From Candidatus Cloacimonetes bacterium HGW-Cloacimonetes-2 (GTDB taxonomy: Bacteria; Cloacimonadota; Cloacimonadia; Cloacimonadales; Cloacimonadaceae): a stretch of 64,000 nt of DNA. A model generated the notes under the pieces. That model was given only the letters and a program-made list of their open reading frames with translations. It was not told the DNA's origin and searched no databases. Below are positions 17,363 to 26,988 of this stretch, piece by piece; the stretch's first letter is position 1; each line of letters begins with the position of its first letter. Location: positions 357,198 to 421,197 of the forward strand of contig PHBP01000001.1 in assembly GCA_002842035.1 (NCBI GenBank), read 5' to 3'. Both the position numbers and the translations under genes were made by a program.

Positions 17363-17440
17363 ATGAAGACTAAGGTAATCGTCCAGTCAAATAAAAAGGA
17401 TCAGATAGATATTTGGAAAATAACATATACATTAGCTTGA
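17363..17440 (+). CDS. Short 25-residue open frame overlapping the GNAT gene (leader peptide or frameshifted N-terminus)
   Basis: An ATG with a clear GAGGAG 4 bases upstream opens a frame, MKTKVIVQSNKKDQIDIWK, that ends in TGA at 17440. It overlaps the start of the GNAT gene in another frame. The only good ribosome site of the region belongs to this frame. Joining it to the GNAT frame by a -1 shift at the A-run 17393-17397 would give a continuous, ordinary N-terminus. So it is either a coupling leader, or the true start of a gene with a programmed or accidental frameshift. Confidence 0.4.
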   Translation: MKTKVIVQSNKKDQIDIWKITYTLA

Positions 17441-18207
17441 GAGCGATCAGCCCTAATGCCGAAGAATTTGTCCGGCATTGTGGCGCAGATGTCTTGTGGA
17501 AAGACTCCTCCGATCAAAGCTCCAGCTGCATAATCACAACAAGAACTGACGGGCTGGGAATCGTCTTTGCCAGCATCGCCCCCCCCTGTCCGGAGAAAGC
17601 TCGATTTATCTTATGCAAGGCTTTAGACGATCTCTGTACCGAGCCTGATCTCACAGAACGCTGCTTCAATTGCCGTGGTAACGACCAACTGTCACGCGAT
17701 CTGGCACAAATAATGGGGTTCAAGCTGGAAATGGCGGGCTATTTCCTGACCCGCAGAAATCCACCGGAGCAAGTCCCCAAATTGAGCGGATTGCGAGCCT
17801 ATCAAGCTTCTGATCAGGATAGCTGGGTTGAACTGAGCCACCTCAGTTACAGGAAACTCTGCCAGGTGAATGGCTGGAATACGCAAATCATCCACGATCC
17901 AAAAGTGTTTGGGCAAGATATGCTGCAACGGGTGACTAGAAACGAAGCTTGGTCTTATCTTGAACAAGGCAAACTGATAGGTGGATACAGGTTGAATGGC
18001 AGTTTTATAGAAGATATCCTTGTGCTGCCGGAGCATCAGAACCGCGGCTTGGGTTCCCAACTGCTCGAGTATGCAGTGGCACGGGTGATGCAGAATGGCT
18101 TTGCAGAGGTCAATCTGCGTGTCGCGGAAAGCAACACTGCCGCATTAAGGCTATACCAACGAAGGCAGTTTGTTCTGGTCAGCCACTTTGCGGAGCATTG
18201 CTATTAA
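17413..18207 (+). CDS. GNAT-family N-acetyltransferase with extra N-terminal domain
   Basis: 264 residues from a TTG at 17413; no ATG is available until well inside the protein, and the frame is closed upstream at 17392. The C-terminal 130 residues are a GNAT fold: the acetyl-CoA loop is VLPEHQNRGLGSQLLEYA and the following segment is VAESNTAALRLYQRRQFV. The N-terminal half, with FNCRGNDQLSRDLAQIMGF, looks like a degenerate second GNAT half. The substrate is unknown. The start is uncertain because of the short overlapping frame at 17363. It converges with the next gene, 32 bases away. Confidence 0.8.
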   Translation: MENNIYISLRAISPNAEEFVRHCGADVLWKDSSDQSSSCIITTRTDGLGIVFASIAPPCPEKARFILCKALDDLCTEPDLTERCFNCRGNDQLSRDLAQIMGFKLEMAGYFLTRRNPPEQVPKLSGLRAYQASDQDSWVELSHLSYRKLCQVNGWNTQIIHDPKVFGQDMLQRVTRNEAWSYLEQGKLIGGYRLNGSFIEDILVLPEHQNRGLGSQLLEYAVARVMQNGFAEVNLRVAESNTAALRLYQRRQFVLVSHFAEHCY

Positions 18208-18239
18208 GATTTGCTAAGGGGATGTATTAAAGGCCAATC

Positions 18240-19001
18240 TCAGTGTATCACGTCTGGGAAAGCCTGATCCAGTCTGTCGAGATCTATAGTCCGAACCTCA
18301 TCGGAGTGTTTTTCTGGTAAATCAACAAATTGGAGGATCTGAGGATCCGCCGTGCCGGAGGCATCTTCGCTGAGGCTTACGATACAATTACTCGTTTTCA
18401 TAGGTCTCACCGGGATTCCCTTTACAAGCGTAGTCCGGAATCCAGCTCTACTGATCTTTAGAATATAAATCCCTGTTTTTAAATTCGCTAAAACGATCAT
18501 ACCCCTTGGATTTACTGTGCCCGAAAGCACCAATAGACTGTCCTGAAAGAGCTCATAAGTGCAATCAGCAAGACCTTGACCTGTTTGATCACAGACTTTC
18601 AGCGCAATTCTTCCGAGCGTCTCCCGAGGTGGATCATTGATGGGCCTGATAGCAGGATTTGGTAAGATCATTACCCCACGATCATTTAGAATGATGGTTG
18701 GGACTTCAGTGGTAGAATCTTCCGTTACATCCACAAAAATTGAATCTACAGGATTGTAGCCGATCAGCATGGCCCTGAGGCGGTAGTTGCCAGGCGGTAT
18801 GAGGATCAATGCTCTTCCTTGGGAATTGGTCTGATTGCCCGTTATCCGTCTATCCCCCTGAATGCATGTTATATTGGCATATTCGAGGGGGCTGCCCTCT
18901 TCGTTCTTTACAGTAACTACCAGCCTGCCGAGTTTGGGGCTGTCGGCCGAAACAATGCCGACAACCAGCAGCAGAAGACAAAAGATCACCTTAGCTTTCA
19001 T
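18240..19001 (-). CDS. Exported protein with two carboxypeptidase-regulatory-like beta domains
   Basis: 253 residues. A signal peptide (KVIFCLLLLVVGIVSADS) is followed by two CarboxypepD_reg-like/TTR-like beta-sandwich repeats. The first is at about 25-100 (LGRLVVTVKNEEGSPLEYANI, then TNSQGRALILIPPGNYRLRAMLIGY). The second is at about 130-210 (IALKVCDQTGQGLADCTY, then LKTGIYILKISRAGF). Such domains are non-catalytic and usually stabilise or anchor surface proteins. AAGGAG precedes the ATG at 9 bases. It is read in the same direction as the C25-PAD gene, but a terminator and 383 bases separate them. A specific function is not recognisable. Confidence 0.8.
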   Translation of the reverse strand: MKAKVIFCLLLLVVGIVSADSPKLGRLVVTVKNEEGSPLEYANITCIQGDRRITGNQTNSQGRALILIPPGNYRLRAMLIGYNPVDSIFVDVTEDSTTEVPTIILNDRGVMILPNPAIRPINDPPRETLGRIALKVCDQTGQGLADCTYELFQDSLLVLSGTVNPRGMIVLANLKTGIYILKISRAGFRTTLVKGIPVRPMKTSNCIVSLSEDASGTADPQILQFVDLPEKHSDEVRTIDLDRLDQAFPDVIH

Positions 19002-19032
19002 AAACCAGAACTCCTTACCGTCCCCAAGCTAT

Positions 19033-19053
19033 TGATTGATATAATTATGTCAA
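19033..19053 (-). promoter_or_regulatory. Possible promoter of the small exported-protein gene
   Basis: On the minus strand a consensus TTGACA (19048-19053) is followed after 16 bases by a weak TAGCTT -10. The distance to the start codon is about 25 bases. Confidence 0.35.
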
Positions 19054-19340
19054 GTATTAAAATTCCGGTAAATCCCCTAATGCTCTATCTTCTACATAGG
19101 CGTTTCGACCGTAGATCGTACATCATTGTTTTAGATGTATTAAAATAAACGCCCGGATCTGTCCAATTATCAGATATCTGTCCCCCATATATACTATAGT
19201 GGCTGTACCCGGAGTTCTTTAAATCAGTATATAGAGTGTGATAGTGGATTACATAATATGCAAGCAGTCTGGATTTATGCGCAGTAAGTGCGGCTGATCA
19301 GGACGGAAGAGCAATTGGAAAGATGTTTTCTAAGGATATG

Positions 19341-19370
19341 AAAAGCGGGATGGCACCAGCACCATCCCGC
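19341..19370 (-). terminator. Rho-independent terminator of the C25-PAD gene
   Basis: GCGGGATGG and CCATCCCGC form a perfect 9-bp stem with an 8-base loop. On the minus strand it is followed by TTTT (19341-19344). It lies 15 bases after the stop codon. Confidence 0.9.
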
Positions 19371-19384
19371 GGATACTACATAGC

Positions 19385-22300
19385 TTATTGTTGGGAGCGG
19401 CGGTTATCCGGCAATGGCTGGACTGCCACGACTTTGTAGAACATCCTGCTCTGGCTTGGATTGATCTCCCAGGAGAGGGTGTTTGTGGTGCCGATCAGGC
19501 TATAAGTGCCAAAAGGCTCGCTGCAAGCATAGATGCGGTAAGTTCCGGCAAAGGGAACGGCATCCCAGGAGAGCCTTGCCCCGCCTGAAATGCTTTGGAG
19601 CAAAGCAATCGGGCTTTGGAGTACGACGTCTCCGGTTCCGTTCAAGGGTACGGGATCGCTTTCCCCATAGGTAGTACCGGGATCCATCGGCATCACTTCG
19701 GGCACCAGATAGATAGTGTCTTCCGCAAAGGCATAAATCTTGAAGGTCACAAGCTCACCTTCAGATGCCAGATTGACATCCAGAGTCGTGCGGGCAATGC
19801 TGCGTTCAATCAGATTGATAGTGCCGATTCCGCGACATTCATCACCGACAAAGGCGGCGACCAAGTCGTTGATCTGTGCAGGGATATTGTTGATGGTAAC
19901 AACAGCAAAGAGCGTTGCAGGTGTGCTTCCGTGATTTACCGGCAGCCAGACAGGCAGATTTACCGGATTGACAGTGATCAATATCTGATCCTCTGCGCTG
20001 AACTCACCATCACTCACTGTGAAGGTGATCAGCTCGCTGCCAATCCAGTTTGCGACAGCGCTGAAACTGATATTATGACCATTGATCTGGACGATAATAT
20101 TGCTGTTGCCACTTGCAGTCAGCACCAGCGGATCGTTGTCCGGATCGCTGATGTAGGCTGCGAAGCTCTCTGAAAGGCTGGAGTTCTTGTCAAATGCCCA
20201 GCCTGGGGGCAGGTCAATCGTAGGGGCAGAATTGGGAGCGGGGATATTGACGACCAGCTTGAAAGGATCAGAGGCAGCGCAAAGCGGGAGGGTGGTGCTT
20301 CTGCCGGTAGTATCTGAGGCGTTGATCCAGTAATAGATCGTATCTCCCAGGGCAGGGCTGATGATGGTGGTGCTCCAGGTTGCTCCGGCAAGGCTGAGGT
20401 TGCTGTTTTGCCAAGTGCCGTTGTAACCATTCTTCCAGGCGACATAGGTACTGCTCAGAGGATTACTGTGGGAGATCGTCACGCCAAGCGGCAGGGCTTG
20501 GGTGGCTGTCGCGCTGGTGGGAGGTGTGTGCCTGAGTGCGATCATTTGATCGTCGTAAACGGTGTTTACACGGCAATGCAGAGCATCGGTGCTCTCATAA
20601 TTAGTATGACTGTAACCGATCACTGTGTAGCCGGGCATAGCATTGCGATATACAGCCAGGGCCGCAGCATCGTTTGCAGTGCCCATCTGGGGCACGTAGA
20701 TACGCTTGTTCATTATATAGGAATTGGAATAGGGCTCATCATTGGGTGTGTAAACCCGATAGATCTTGTAAGGTGTGCCATAGCTGCTGGTTTTGCTTTG
20801 CCAGCGGGCTACTTCAGCTTCGATCGCTGCATATTGGGCGTGAGAACCGGGGACGCTGCGGATGATCACTTTGTCCACGTCCAGCAGCTTTGCCCAGCAA
20901 TCTATGTGATCGATATATGTGTTGTTTGGATCAGGATAGAGCTGGTACTCGCTGATACCGAGATAGGTCTGCATCAGGTTGTTGATCTGGCTTTGAGTAA
21001 GGCTGGTATTTTCTTCCAAAACCAGCTCTGTGCTCATCGCTTTGCCCATACCATCGGTCATAATATTGCCTCCGGTGTGGCTCAGTTCCATCAGATAACG
21101 GTTATAGCCCAAGTACGTAGCGATAGTTGTATTGGCAGCATTATCATTGGGACGGGGACGGTTGTAAGTGAAATCGACGATCTTCATATTGCGGTTTGCA
21201 TCAAAGATCGTCCATGGGCCGTAATCCCTTACCCAGTAAGAATCTGTTGTTGCATTGATGTAGCGTACATTGGTCATATTGACGCTATTGCTGCTGAGGC
21301 TGCTGGCGCAGGTAGATTGTTGGGAGCTACTCACAACGACGTAGAGCAGGCCGTGATTGGAGAGATCACGGATCAGGCTGTATGGCTGTCCAAAGGGGTA
21401 TGCAATGATAGCACCCTTGGCAGGTTCCCATTCAGCTACAAAGCGGGGGTTATTCGGTACCAGATCGCTCACTATGAAGCTGACCGGCACAGAAAGGGAA
21501 GGCGTGTTTGAAGCGTTTGAAGCAATCACCAGGTTCTTGTTGTAGGTAGCATTAGCAAGACCGGCAGAATTGAGCACAAGCTCGATCACCTGGCTGGCAC
21601 CTGCCTGAATGGTTCCTGATGCAGGGCTAAAGCTCAGCCATCCCGTACGGGTGAGTTCCTGGAGCTCTTCGTCTCTGCTGCGATCCGAGATAGTCCAGGT
21701 AAGCGGCAGATTACCACTATTGGTGATGGTAAGCTGAGCTGTAGTGGAAGCACCTGTATTGACTGTCTTGCTGATGCTGGCCGGATTTACAGCAATGAGA
21801 GCCGCATCAGTTTGTATAGGAGACAGGACAAACTTGATATTGGGACGATAGCTGGAGGTGCTGCCGCCGGTGAAGATATTGGTCTGATCGATATCATCAG
21901 CCCTGACATAGCGATATCCACTGGCAACAGATGTATAGCGGACTGTTCCTGTGGAGCTCCATGGGGTGAGGACATTGAAGGCAGTATCTACAACTATGTT
22001 ATCAATACCGTTCCACTCAAAGGGACTGCTCAGGGTCAACATATGGAAGCCGCCGGCTACAGGAGTGTAAGTACTCGTACTATAGACAGTTTGCATTCCG
22101 GTTGCAGTTTGCCAGCTTGCCACATTGGTAGAAGAAGTATGTTTCATCCTGATCATAAAGTCGGGCAATGGGATGGTCGGACTCGTAGCTACATAAAATC
22201 CAATCTGAGAGATGGTGCAGGGACCTGTTACTCCGGCAGCTGCCATCTCCGCGGCAGTATAGATGCTCTGTCCGTGTAAACTCTCATAATAGATGTTAAT

Positions 22301-25300
22301 GGGAGAGCCATCTGATGTCCCGGTAGCAGTAGTTCCCGTGCCAATAATAACTTCGGTGGGTATGATAGCTGTGGGCATTGCAGTAACTGTCTCGGTGGGA
22401 TCAGATTCGCCACCGGTGTAAACAGCTTTGAGATAATAGCTATAGCTTGTTTCGTTTACTACAGCATTGTCTGTATAGCTTAGCCCGGTCACAGTCGTTA
22501 GCAGGCTGCTATTTCTGAAGATCTTGTATCCTGTAGGACTTCCTGAAGCCGGAGCCTGCCAGCTAAGTGCAACACTACCGTTTGCAGGCACGGCGCTAAG
22601 ATTGCGGGGTGCAAAGAAAGGATTGGGGCTGGTGGAGGCAGGGAAGATAATGTCATCAACCCAGGCGCAGTCACTACCGCTGGAGACACTGCCATCCTTG
22701 CTATAGACCCACTTTAGCACTCTTGTTCCTGCGCTCAGGGTATAGTTTGCCTGAGTCCAATCCACCGTGCCGGACCACGATCCCAGCTGCACTCCGTCTA
22801 TGTAGAATTTCAGGAAGTCATAGGTGGATTCGGATGAGACCTTGTACCAGAAGCTCAGGTTGCCGGAGGCGGTCAGGATGCGAGTAGTTTCCATCGAGGA
22901 TTCCTGGCTGTGTGATACAGCACCGCTCTTGGCAGTGTATGTGCCGCTATGCGCATCGGTATTGGCAACAGTCCAGGGTAAAGTCCCGGCTAAGATCCAA
23001 GGATAGCTATTGAAAGTGCCTGTCTCAAAGTCTTCCAGGATCAAGCCGATTCCGTGAGTCTCGTTCTTACTTGCAGTATATGCCCCGGCAGTAGCGGTGA
23101 AATTAAAGCTGGCATCAGTGCCAAGCGTGATACTTGAGGCAGCAGAGACACTAAAGCTCAGGCTGCTTGTTCCACCCGCAGTGATAGAGGTGAAACCGGC
23201 ACTACCCGTGTTGATAGTAATACCCTGGGTAGCAGAGCTCAGCCCGGCTGTTCCTGCAGGACTCAAGGCGCCACCACTATTATTCAAAGGAATGATCAGC
23301 GTTACAGTCTCGCCCGGATCAAGCCTGCCATTGTTATTACCGGTGGGATCGCTGACCGTCATCGAGCCAAATGCCAAAGCCGGAGCAGAAAAGACCTGGT
23401 TAAAATTGTGCACCCAGCTTTCTGTTCCGCTGGTCATAGTGATCGTAAAGCTTGCACTCAGGCCATTGGCGATGTTATCCGCAACGCTGATTCCAAAGGC
23501 GTTTGGCTTGAGTATCGATGCACCTGCTGCCAGGCTGGCTATTGTCTCTGTGTTGTCAGTAAGAGTAATCCCTAAAGTAGAGCAACTGAGCGTAGCAGTG
23601 ACGTTACTCGCAAGGCTGGTACCCAGATTCTTGAAAGTAATACTGAATCCACCGTTCTCATTGTACTCAGCGATGCTGTTGTTGCCATCGGTATAGCTAA
23701 CGGTCTCGACTCCCATATAGGGTCCGCTGGCTGCGATCTGCTGGATCGTCCCAACGTAAGTAACCCGGTTGAAAGCTGTAGCCGTCACTATATAATTCAA
23801 TACTCCACTGGGAGGATTGCTCAGGTTTACGCTTGCCACACCGCTGCTATTGGCATTGGCTACTCCGTAGATTGTGTTGTTATAAGTAATCGCCACCATA
23901 GCATTTGCCACGCCTGTGTTGACTGTAACACTTGTCGTCCCGATCGTAACAGTCGTGGGATGAGACACTGCCATCGCCAGCGGGGTCTTGGTACGAATTT
24001 TAAGCGATGCATCTCCAAAGATATGCCAGGTCTTAAACATATTGACGCCATCCGAACCTGATGTATTGCCATAAATATCCATCATTTTGCAGGATGCGTT
24101 GTAATACAGACCGCCCGTAGTGGTCTTGGACTCAGCGATCAGGAGATCAGTCGCTTCGTCCTGAGCCCGCATCGGTGAGTTCCAGCTTTGATTGATCGTG
24201 CTGGCATAGATCGCCACTGCTCCGCCATTGGCGTTGCGCATCCAAGCCTCGGCAAAACAGGTCAGTGAGACAAAATTGCCATTCACACAGGCAACGTCCA
24301 TTATAAAGGGAGTCTTGTTGCCATTGGTGAGTGCCGTGGCATTGGTAGAGCTAAATCCGGTCGTTACCCATGAGGTGTCGGAGCCATGCCCCACATAGTT
24401 GATAAAGCCACGTCCGGCATTGACATTAGTGGTGACCGTAGATGCGCTGGCACCCGGATCATAAACCTGATCCACCGTAGAATATCCATAGTTCAGGAGG
24501 TCAGTGCGGATCAGATTCATATGAGTGATATCGCTTTCGCCATTATCACCCTGCGTACCACCACCTTCAGCAGAGGCAATGCCCAGAGCCTTGCTCAGCC
24601 AGTTATCTGAGGTGGTCAGATCACGCTCATAGACGATAGCTTTGTTTACCTGAGCGGTTACTTGAGCAGTAGTCTCTGCAGAGAATCTTCCGATAAAGAT
24701 ATCGGGATACATATCGCTCCCTGCGACCAGCGAGAAGCTTGGATCGCTGCCACCGCCTCCTGAGGAGAGGCTGGGAATCTGGGGAGCGTCACCCACCAAT
24801 TGCACATAGGCAATCGTATTATCAGCATTGTAGCGGTTTTGTATATAAGTCTGCAATTGGGCTGCGGTCGTTCCGATCGTGCTCCATTCCACCAGCTCGG
24901 TCTGGATACCCTTTTGCTTTTTCCAGTTCACATAAGGAGCTATTTGCGTGAGATAGTTCGTATGGCAGATCACCAAGAGCTTTCCATAGTTGTCGCTGAC
25001 CGGCGTGTAACGGTAGCTGTTCCAGTTTACAAAGTGGTTTTCGTAAATAGGGGCAAAATCCCGGGAGATCGCATCGCGACTGCCGGTTAGAACGTTCTGA
25101 TTGTCGATGCCATCAGCATAGACACGCACTTTGTAGCCGGTGTAAATCCTCAAAGTCTGGCTTTGGGGATCGTAGGCAAAGGGAGCAGTCTGGATCGTGA
25201 TCCCGCGGAAATCTCTGAGGATATAGGGCTCCGAAAGTTTGGCAATCTGTTGCGGATAAAAGCCGCTTTCGCCATAGACAGGAGCAAAGGTATAAGGCAC

Positions 25301-25681
25301 AGTCTCTGGATTGATATCCCTGGTGATCACGCCTTTGGATGGAGCCACAGGAAGCTTCATCTCGAGATACTCCAGGTCATAGACTTCCAGCTTCATCCGG
25401 CTGATGCCATCAATGATGATACTGCGGTTGTAAACCGGCAATTCCGGCATTCCCTTATCCTGGGAAATACCTTCTTTAGGCAGGCGAATCCGATTGTACG
25501 CTTCGCCGTTGATGTCAACCCGTTGACGCTCGAAATTGCTGATCCGATACTGCAGAACAGTCTCGCTACTATTCGAACTAATCACCCAAAGGGAATTTTC
25601 TCCGGGTCCCACACGCAGAAGCTCAGCATTTGCCAAGCCGATCGCGAAGACAAGAATCATCAATATCCAGATACGTTTCAT
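19385..25681 (-). CDS. Giant secreted fusion: gingipain-R-like C25 protease plus peptidylarginine-deiminase (PPAD-like) domain
   Basis: 2098 residues. A signal peptide (about 1-19) and a gingipain propeptide-like domain lead to the C25 catalytic domain, about 231-585. It has NYVGHGSDTSW with H432 and MDVACVNGNF with C465, 33 apart as in RgpB (H211/C244). D384 (GESD) and W505 (INQSW) match the Arg-specific S1 residues D163 and W284. Then come Ig-, MAM- and Fn3-like modules (about 590-1410). Residues 1410-1720 match Porphyromonas PPAD: D1486 (RDYGPW), H1592 and D1594 (HIDCW), N1653 (YSNSY) and C1703 (LHCR). The D-H and H-N spacings (106, 61) equal those of D130, H236 and N297. Ig-like and cadherin-like modules and a C-terminal Fn3-like module follow. 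AGAGGAG precedes the ATG. Predicted action is cleavage after arginine, then citrullination of the new C-terminal Arg. Confidence 0.93.
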   Translation of the reverse strand: MKRIWILMILVFAIGLANAELLRVGPGENSLWVISSNSSETVLQYRISNFERQRVDINGEAYNRIRLPKEGISQDKGMPELPVYNRSIIIDGISRMKLEVYDLEYLEMKLPVAPSKGVITRDINPETVPYTFAPVYGESGFYPQQIAKLSEPYILRDFRGITIQTAPFAYDPQSQTLRIYTGYKVRVYADGIDNQNVLTGSRDAISRDFAPIYENHFVNWNSYRYTPVSDNYGKLLVICHTNYLTQIAPYVNWKKQKGIQTELVEWSTIGTTAAQLQTYIQNRYNADNTIAYVQLVGDAPQIPSLSSGGGGSDPSFSLVAGSDMYPDIFIGRFSAETTAQVTAQVNKAIVYERDLTTSDNWLSKALGIASAEGGGTQGDNGESDITHMNLIRTDLLNYGYSTVDQVYDPGASASTVTTNVNAGRGFINYVGHGSDTSWVTTGFSSTNATALTNGNKTPFIMDVACVNGNFVSLTCFAEAWMRNANGGAVAIYASTINQSWNSPMRAQDEATDLLIAESKTTTGGLYYNASCKMMDIYGNTSGSDGVNMFKTWHIFGDASLKIRTKTPLAMAVSHPTTVTIGTTSVTVNTGVANAMVAITYNNTIYGVANANSSGVASVNLSNPPSGVLNYIVTATAFNRVTYVGTIQQIAASGPYMGVETVSYTDGNNSIAEYNENGGFSITFKNLGTSLASNVTATLSCSTLGITLTDNTETIASLAAGASILKPNAFGISVADNIANGLSASFTITMTSGTESWVHNFNQVFSAPALAFGSMTVSDPTGNNNGRLDPGETVTLIIPLNNSGGALSPAGTAGLSSATQGITINTGSAGFTSITAGGTSSLSFSVSAASSITLGTDASFNFTATAGAYTASKNETHGIGLILEDFETGTFNSYPWILAGTLPWTVANTDAHSGTYTAKSGAVSHSQESSMETTRILTASGNLSFWYKVSSESTYDFLKFYIDGVQLGSWSGTVDWTQANYTLSAGTRVLKWVYSKDGSVSSGSDCAWVDDIIFPASTSPNPFFAPRNLSAVPANGSVALSWQAPASGSPTGYKIFRNSSLLTTVTGLSYTDNAVVNETSYSYYLKAVYTGGESDPTETVTAMPTAIIPTEVIIGTGTTATGTSDGSPINIYYESLHGQSIYTAAEMAAAGVTGPCTISQIGFYVATSPTIPLPDFMIRMKHTSSTNVASWQTATGMQTVYSTSTYTPVAGGFHMLTLSSPFEWNGIDNIVVDTAFNVLTPWSSTGTVRYTSVASGYRYVRADDIDQTNIFTGGSTSSYRPNIKFVLSPIQTDAALIAVNPASISKTVNTGASTTAQLTITNSGNLPLTWTISDRSRDEELQELTRTGWLSFSPASGTIQAGASQVIELVLNSAGLANATYNKNLVIASNASNTPSLSVPVSFIVSDLVPNNPRFVAEWEPAKGAIIAYPFGQPYSLIRDLSNHGLLYVVVSSSQQSTCASSLSSNSVNMTNVRYINATTDSYWVRDYGPWTIFDANRNMKIVDFTYNRPRPNDNAANTTIATYLGYNRYLMELSHTGGNIMTDGMGKAMSTELVLEENTSLTQSQINNLMQTYLGISEYQLYPDPNNTYIDHIDCWAKLLDVDKVIIRSVPGSHAQYAAIEAEVARWQSKTSSYGTPYKIYRVYTPNDEPYSNSYIMNKRIYVPQMGTANDAAALAVYRNAMPGYTVIGYSHTNYESTDALHCRVNTVYDDQMIALRHTPPTSATATQALPLGVTISHSNPLSSTYVAWKNGYNGTWQNSNLSLAGATWSTTIISPALGDTIYYWINASDTTGRSTTLPLCAASDPFKLVVNIPAPNSAPTIDLPPGWAFDKNSSLSESFAAYISDPDNDPLVLTASGNSNIIVQINGHNISFSAVANWIGSELITFTVSDGEFSAEDQILITVNPVNLPVWLPVNHGSTPATLFAVVTINNIPAQINDLVAAFVGDECRGIGTINLIERSIARTTLDVNLASEGELVTFKIYAFAEDTIYLVPEVMPMDPGTTYGESDPVPLNGTGDVVLQSPIALLQSISGGARLSWDAVPFAGTYRIYACSEPFGTYSLIGTTNTLSWEINPSQSRMFYKVVAVQPLPDNRRSQQ

Positions 25682-25700
25682 AGGGTCTCCTCTAAATACG

Positions 25701-25728
25701 CTTATAAACTCTCAGCTTACTATGTAAA
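25701..25728 (-). promoter_or_regulatory. Predicted sigma70-type promoter of the C25-PAD gene
   Basis: On the minus strand TTTACA (25723-25728), a 16-base spacer and TATAAG (25701-25706) lie 20 bases before the start codon, giving a very short leader. Confidence 0.5.
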
Positions 25729-25960
25729 TACACAATCGTAACATCTGCTCTTACTGATCTCTATATGTCAATAGTTTTCCGATGTAAATATCGTTGAACC
25801 TACAGAGCTTAATCTACAGCAACATTTCAGCTATACGGCATTGCCTGAATCGCTCCCCCTCAAGAAGCAGGCATGGCCCATTGACTTTCAGCCAGTAAAA
25901 ACATCTTTTCAAGATAGCATATCGGATTAGTATATCTTTATTAAGAACTTAGGAGTCAAG

Positions 25961-26392
25961 ATGATTACTATCAATCCTTACCTCAATTTCAATGGCAATT
26001 GCCTGGAAGCGTTTGAGTTCTATAAATCCGTCTTTGGCGGAGATTTTCCTTATGTTAGCCATTACAAAGATATGCCTGCCGATAATGAGCATCCTCTACC
26101 GGAAGCCCTGCACAATATGATTCTGCATATGAGCCTCCCGATCAGCAAAGAGACAGTCCTGATGGGTGCCGACACCAACGAGCTTTGGGGTCAAAAAGCA
26201 GGTTTTGACGGCAATGTGGAGCTGATGATCAATGCCCAAACCCGTGCCGAAGCCGATGCCATCTGGGCAAAACTTTGTGTAGGCGGAACAGTCACAATGC
26301 CTTTGGAAGTGGCTTTTTGGGGAGATTATTTTGGCGGACTCACGGATAAGTTTGGAGTTCGCTGGATGGTCATAGCACCTGCTGAATCCTGA
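25961..26392 (+). CDS. VOC-family (PhnB-like glyoxalase fold) protein
   Basis: 143 residues, the usual length for PhnB/YdcJ-like VOC proteins. The N-terminus INPYLNFNGNCLEAFEFYKSVFGG is the classic start of this family. The middle strand ILHMSLPI, the block LMGADTNE and the C-terminal WGDYFGGLTDKFGVRWMV also fit. The fold binds small molecules or metals; members without a known partner have no assigned reaction. AGGAG lies 7 bases before the ATG. The next gene starts within 20 bases, so the two are probably co-transcribed. Confidence 0.9.
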   Translation: MITINPYLNFNGNCLEAFEFYKSVFGGDFPYVSHYKDMPADNEHPLPEALHNMILHMSLPISKETVLMGADTNELWGQKAGFDGNVELMINAQTRAEADAIWAKLCVGGTVTMPLEVAFWGDYFGGLTDKFGVRWMVIAPAES

Positions 26393-26408
26393 TTTGGAGT
26401 TAATGAAG

Positions 26409-26795
26409 ATGATAATGAGCGAACAGGACAAACTGCTTTACAAAGAGCTTGGCTCCGCCAATCATAGCCGGTTGGAGCCCTACATCAAGCTTTTTGAAGA
26501 GCTCGTCCCGGAGGCTGGCATCAGTTTCTACAATCCTACCGTGCTATACCTTACTGTAAAAGGACAGATAAGCCTCGGTTTATCGCCTCGGAAGCAGTAC
26601 ATCAGCCTCTATATGGGCTCGATGGAGACGATGAAGATCTTCCGCGAATTGCTCCCCCGATTAGGCAAAGTCAAGACCGGAGTCGGCTGTATCAATATCC
26701 GCAAGCACAGCGACTTGAACGAGGAAGTCCTCAAAGAAGCCTTTGTGAGGATTGCCAATAGCGATCATACCGGTGCTTACGGCTTTGGAAGCTGA
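26409..26795 (+). CDS. DUF1801/DUF5655-like small protein
   Basis: About 128 residues. I prefer the ATG at 26409, nine bases after GGAG; ATGs at 26403 and 26415 are also possible. The pattern (RLEPYIKLFEELVPEAGISFYNPTV, then SLGLSPRKQYISLYMGS, and a closing GVGCINIRKHSDLNEEVLKEAF) matches the YdhG-like alpha/beta fold of DUF1801, whose members are often linked to VOC genes as here. It has no signal peptide or membrane segment. The biochemical role is not known. It is followed by a terminator. Confidence 0.75.
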   Translation: MIMSEQDKLLYKELGSANHSRLEPYIKLFEELVPEAGISFYNPTVLYLTVKGQISLGLSPRKQYISLYMGSMETMKIFRELLPRLGKVKTGVGCINIRKHSDLNEEVLKEAFVRIANSDHTGAYGFGS

Positions 26796-26825
26796 TCCCT
26801 AAATCAAAACATAGAACTACATATT

Positions 26826-26861
26826 GCCGGGGATACTAGTTACGTGCCTCCGGCTTTTTTT
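26826..26861 (+). terminator. Rho-independent terminator of the VOC/DUF1801 pair
   Basis: GCCGGGG pairs with CTCCGGC (one G-T wobble) around a long loop and is followed by seven T residues (26855-26861). Confidence 0.75.
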
Positions 26862-26988
26862 GTTGATTGAGCAGCGCACAGAGACATCCAGCAGGGAAAT
26901 ATGTCTTGACGGTTTTGATAAAGCTTTCATTCTTGCTGAAACACTTTGTGAACGTCAAACGGCGGTCGCGGATCTTGGTGGAGGTATT

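Larger units (their letters stand above)
19002..19384. other. Intergenic region between the C25-PAD gene and the exported-protein gene
   Basis: Holds the terminator of the C25-PAD gene (19341-19370) and the promoter of the next gene near 19033-19053. The A+T-rich middle part shows no RNA gene or repeat. Confidence 0.5.

Noticed and set aside
20408-21511. 367-codon open frame on the plus strand
   Set aside because: Shadow of the deiminase part of the C25-PAD gene, where conserved catalytic motifs fix the true frame.
23097-23696. 199-codon open frame on the plus strand
   Set aside because: Hydrophobic shadow frame opposite Ig-like modules of the C25-PAD gene.
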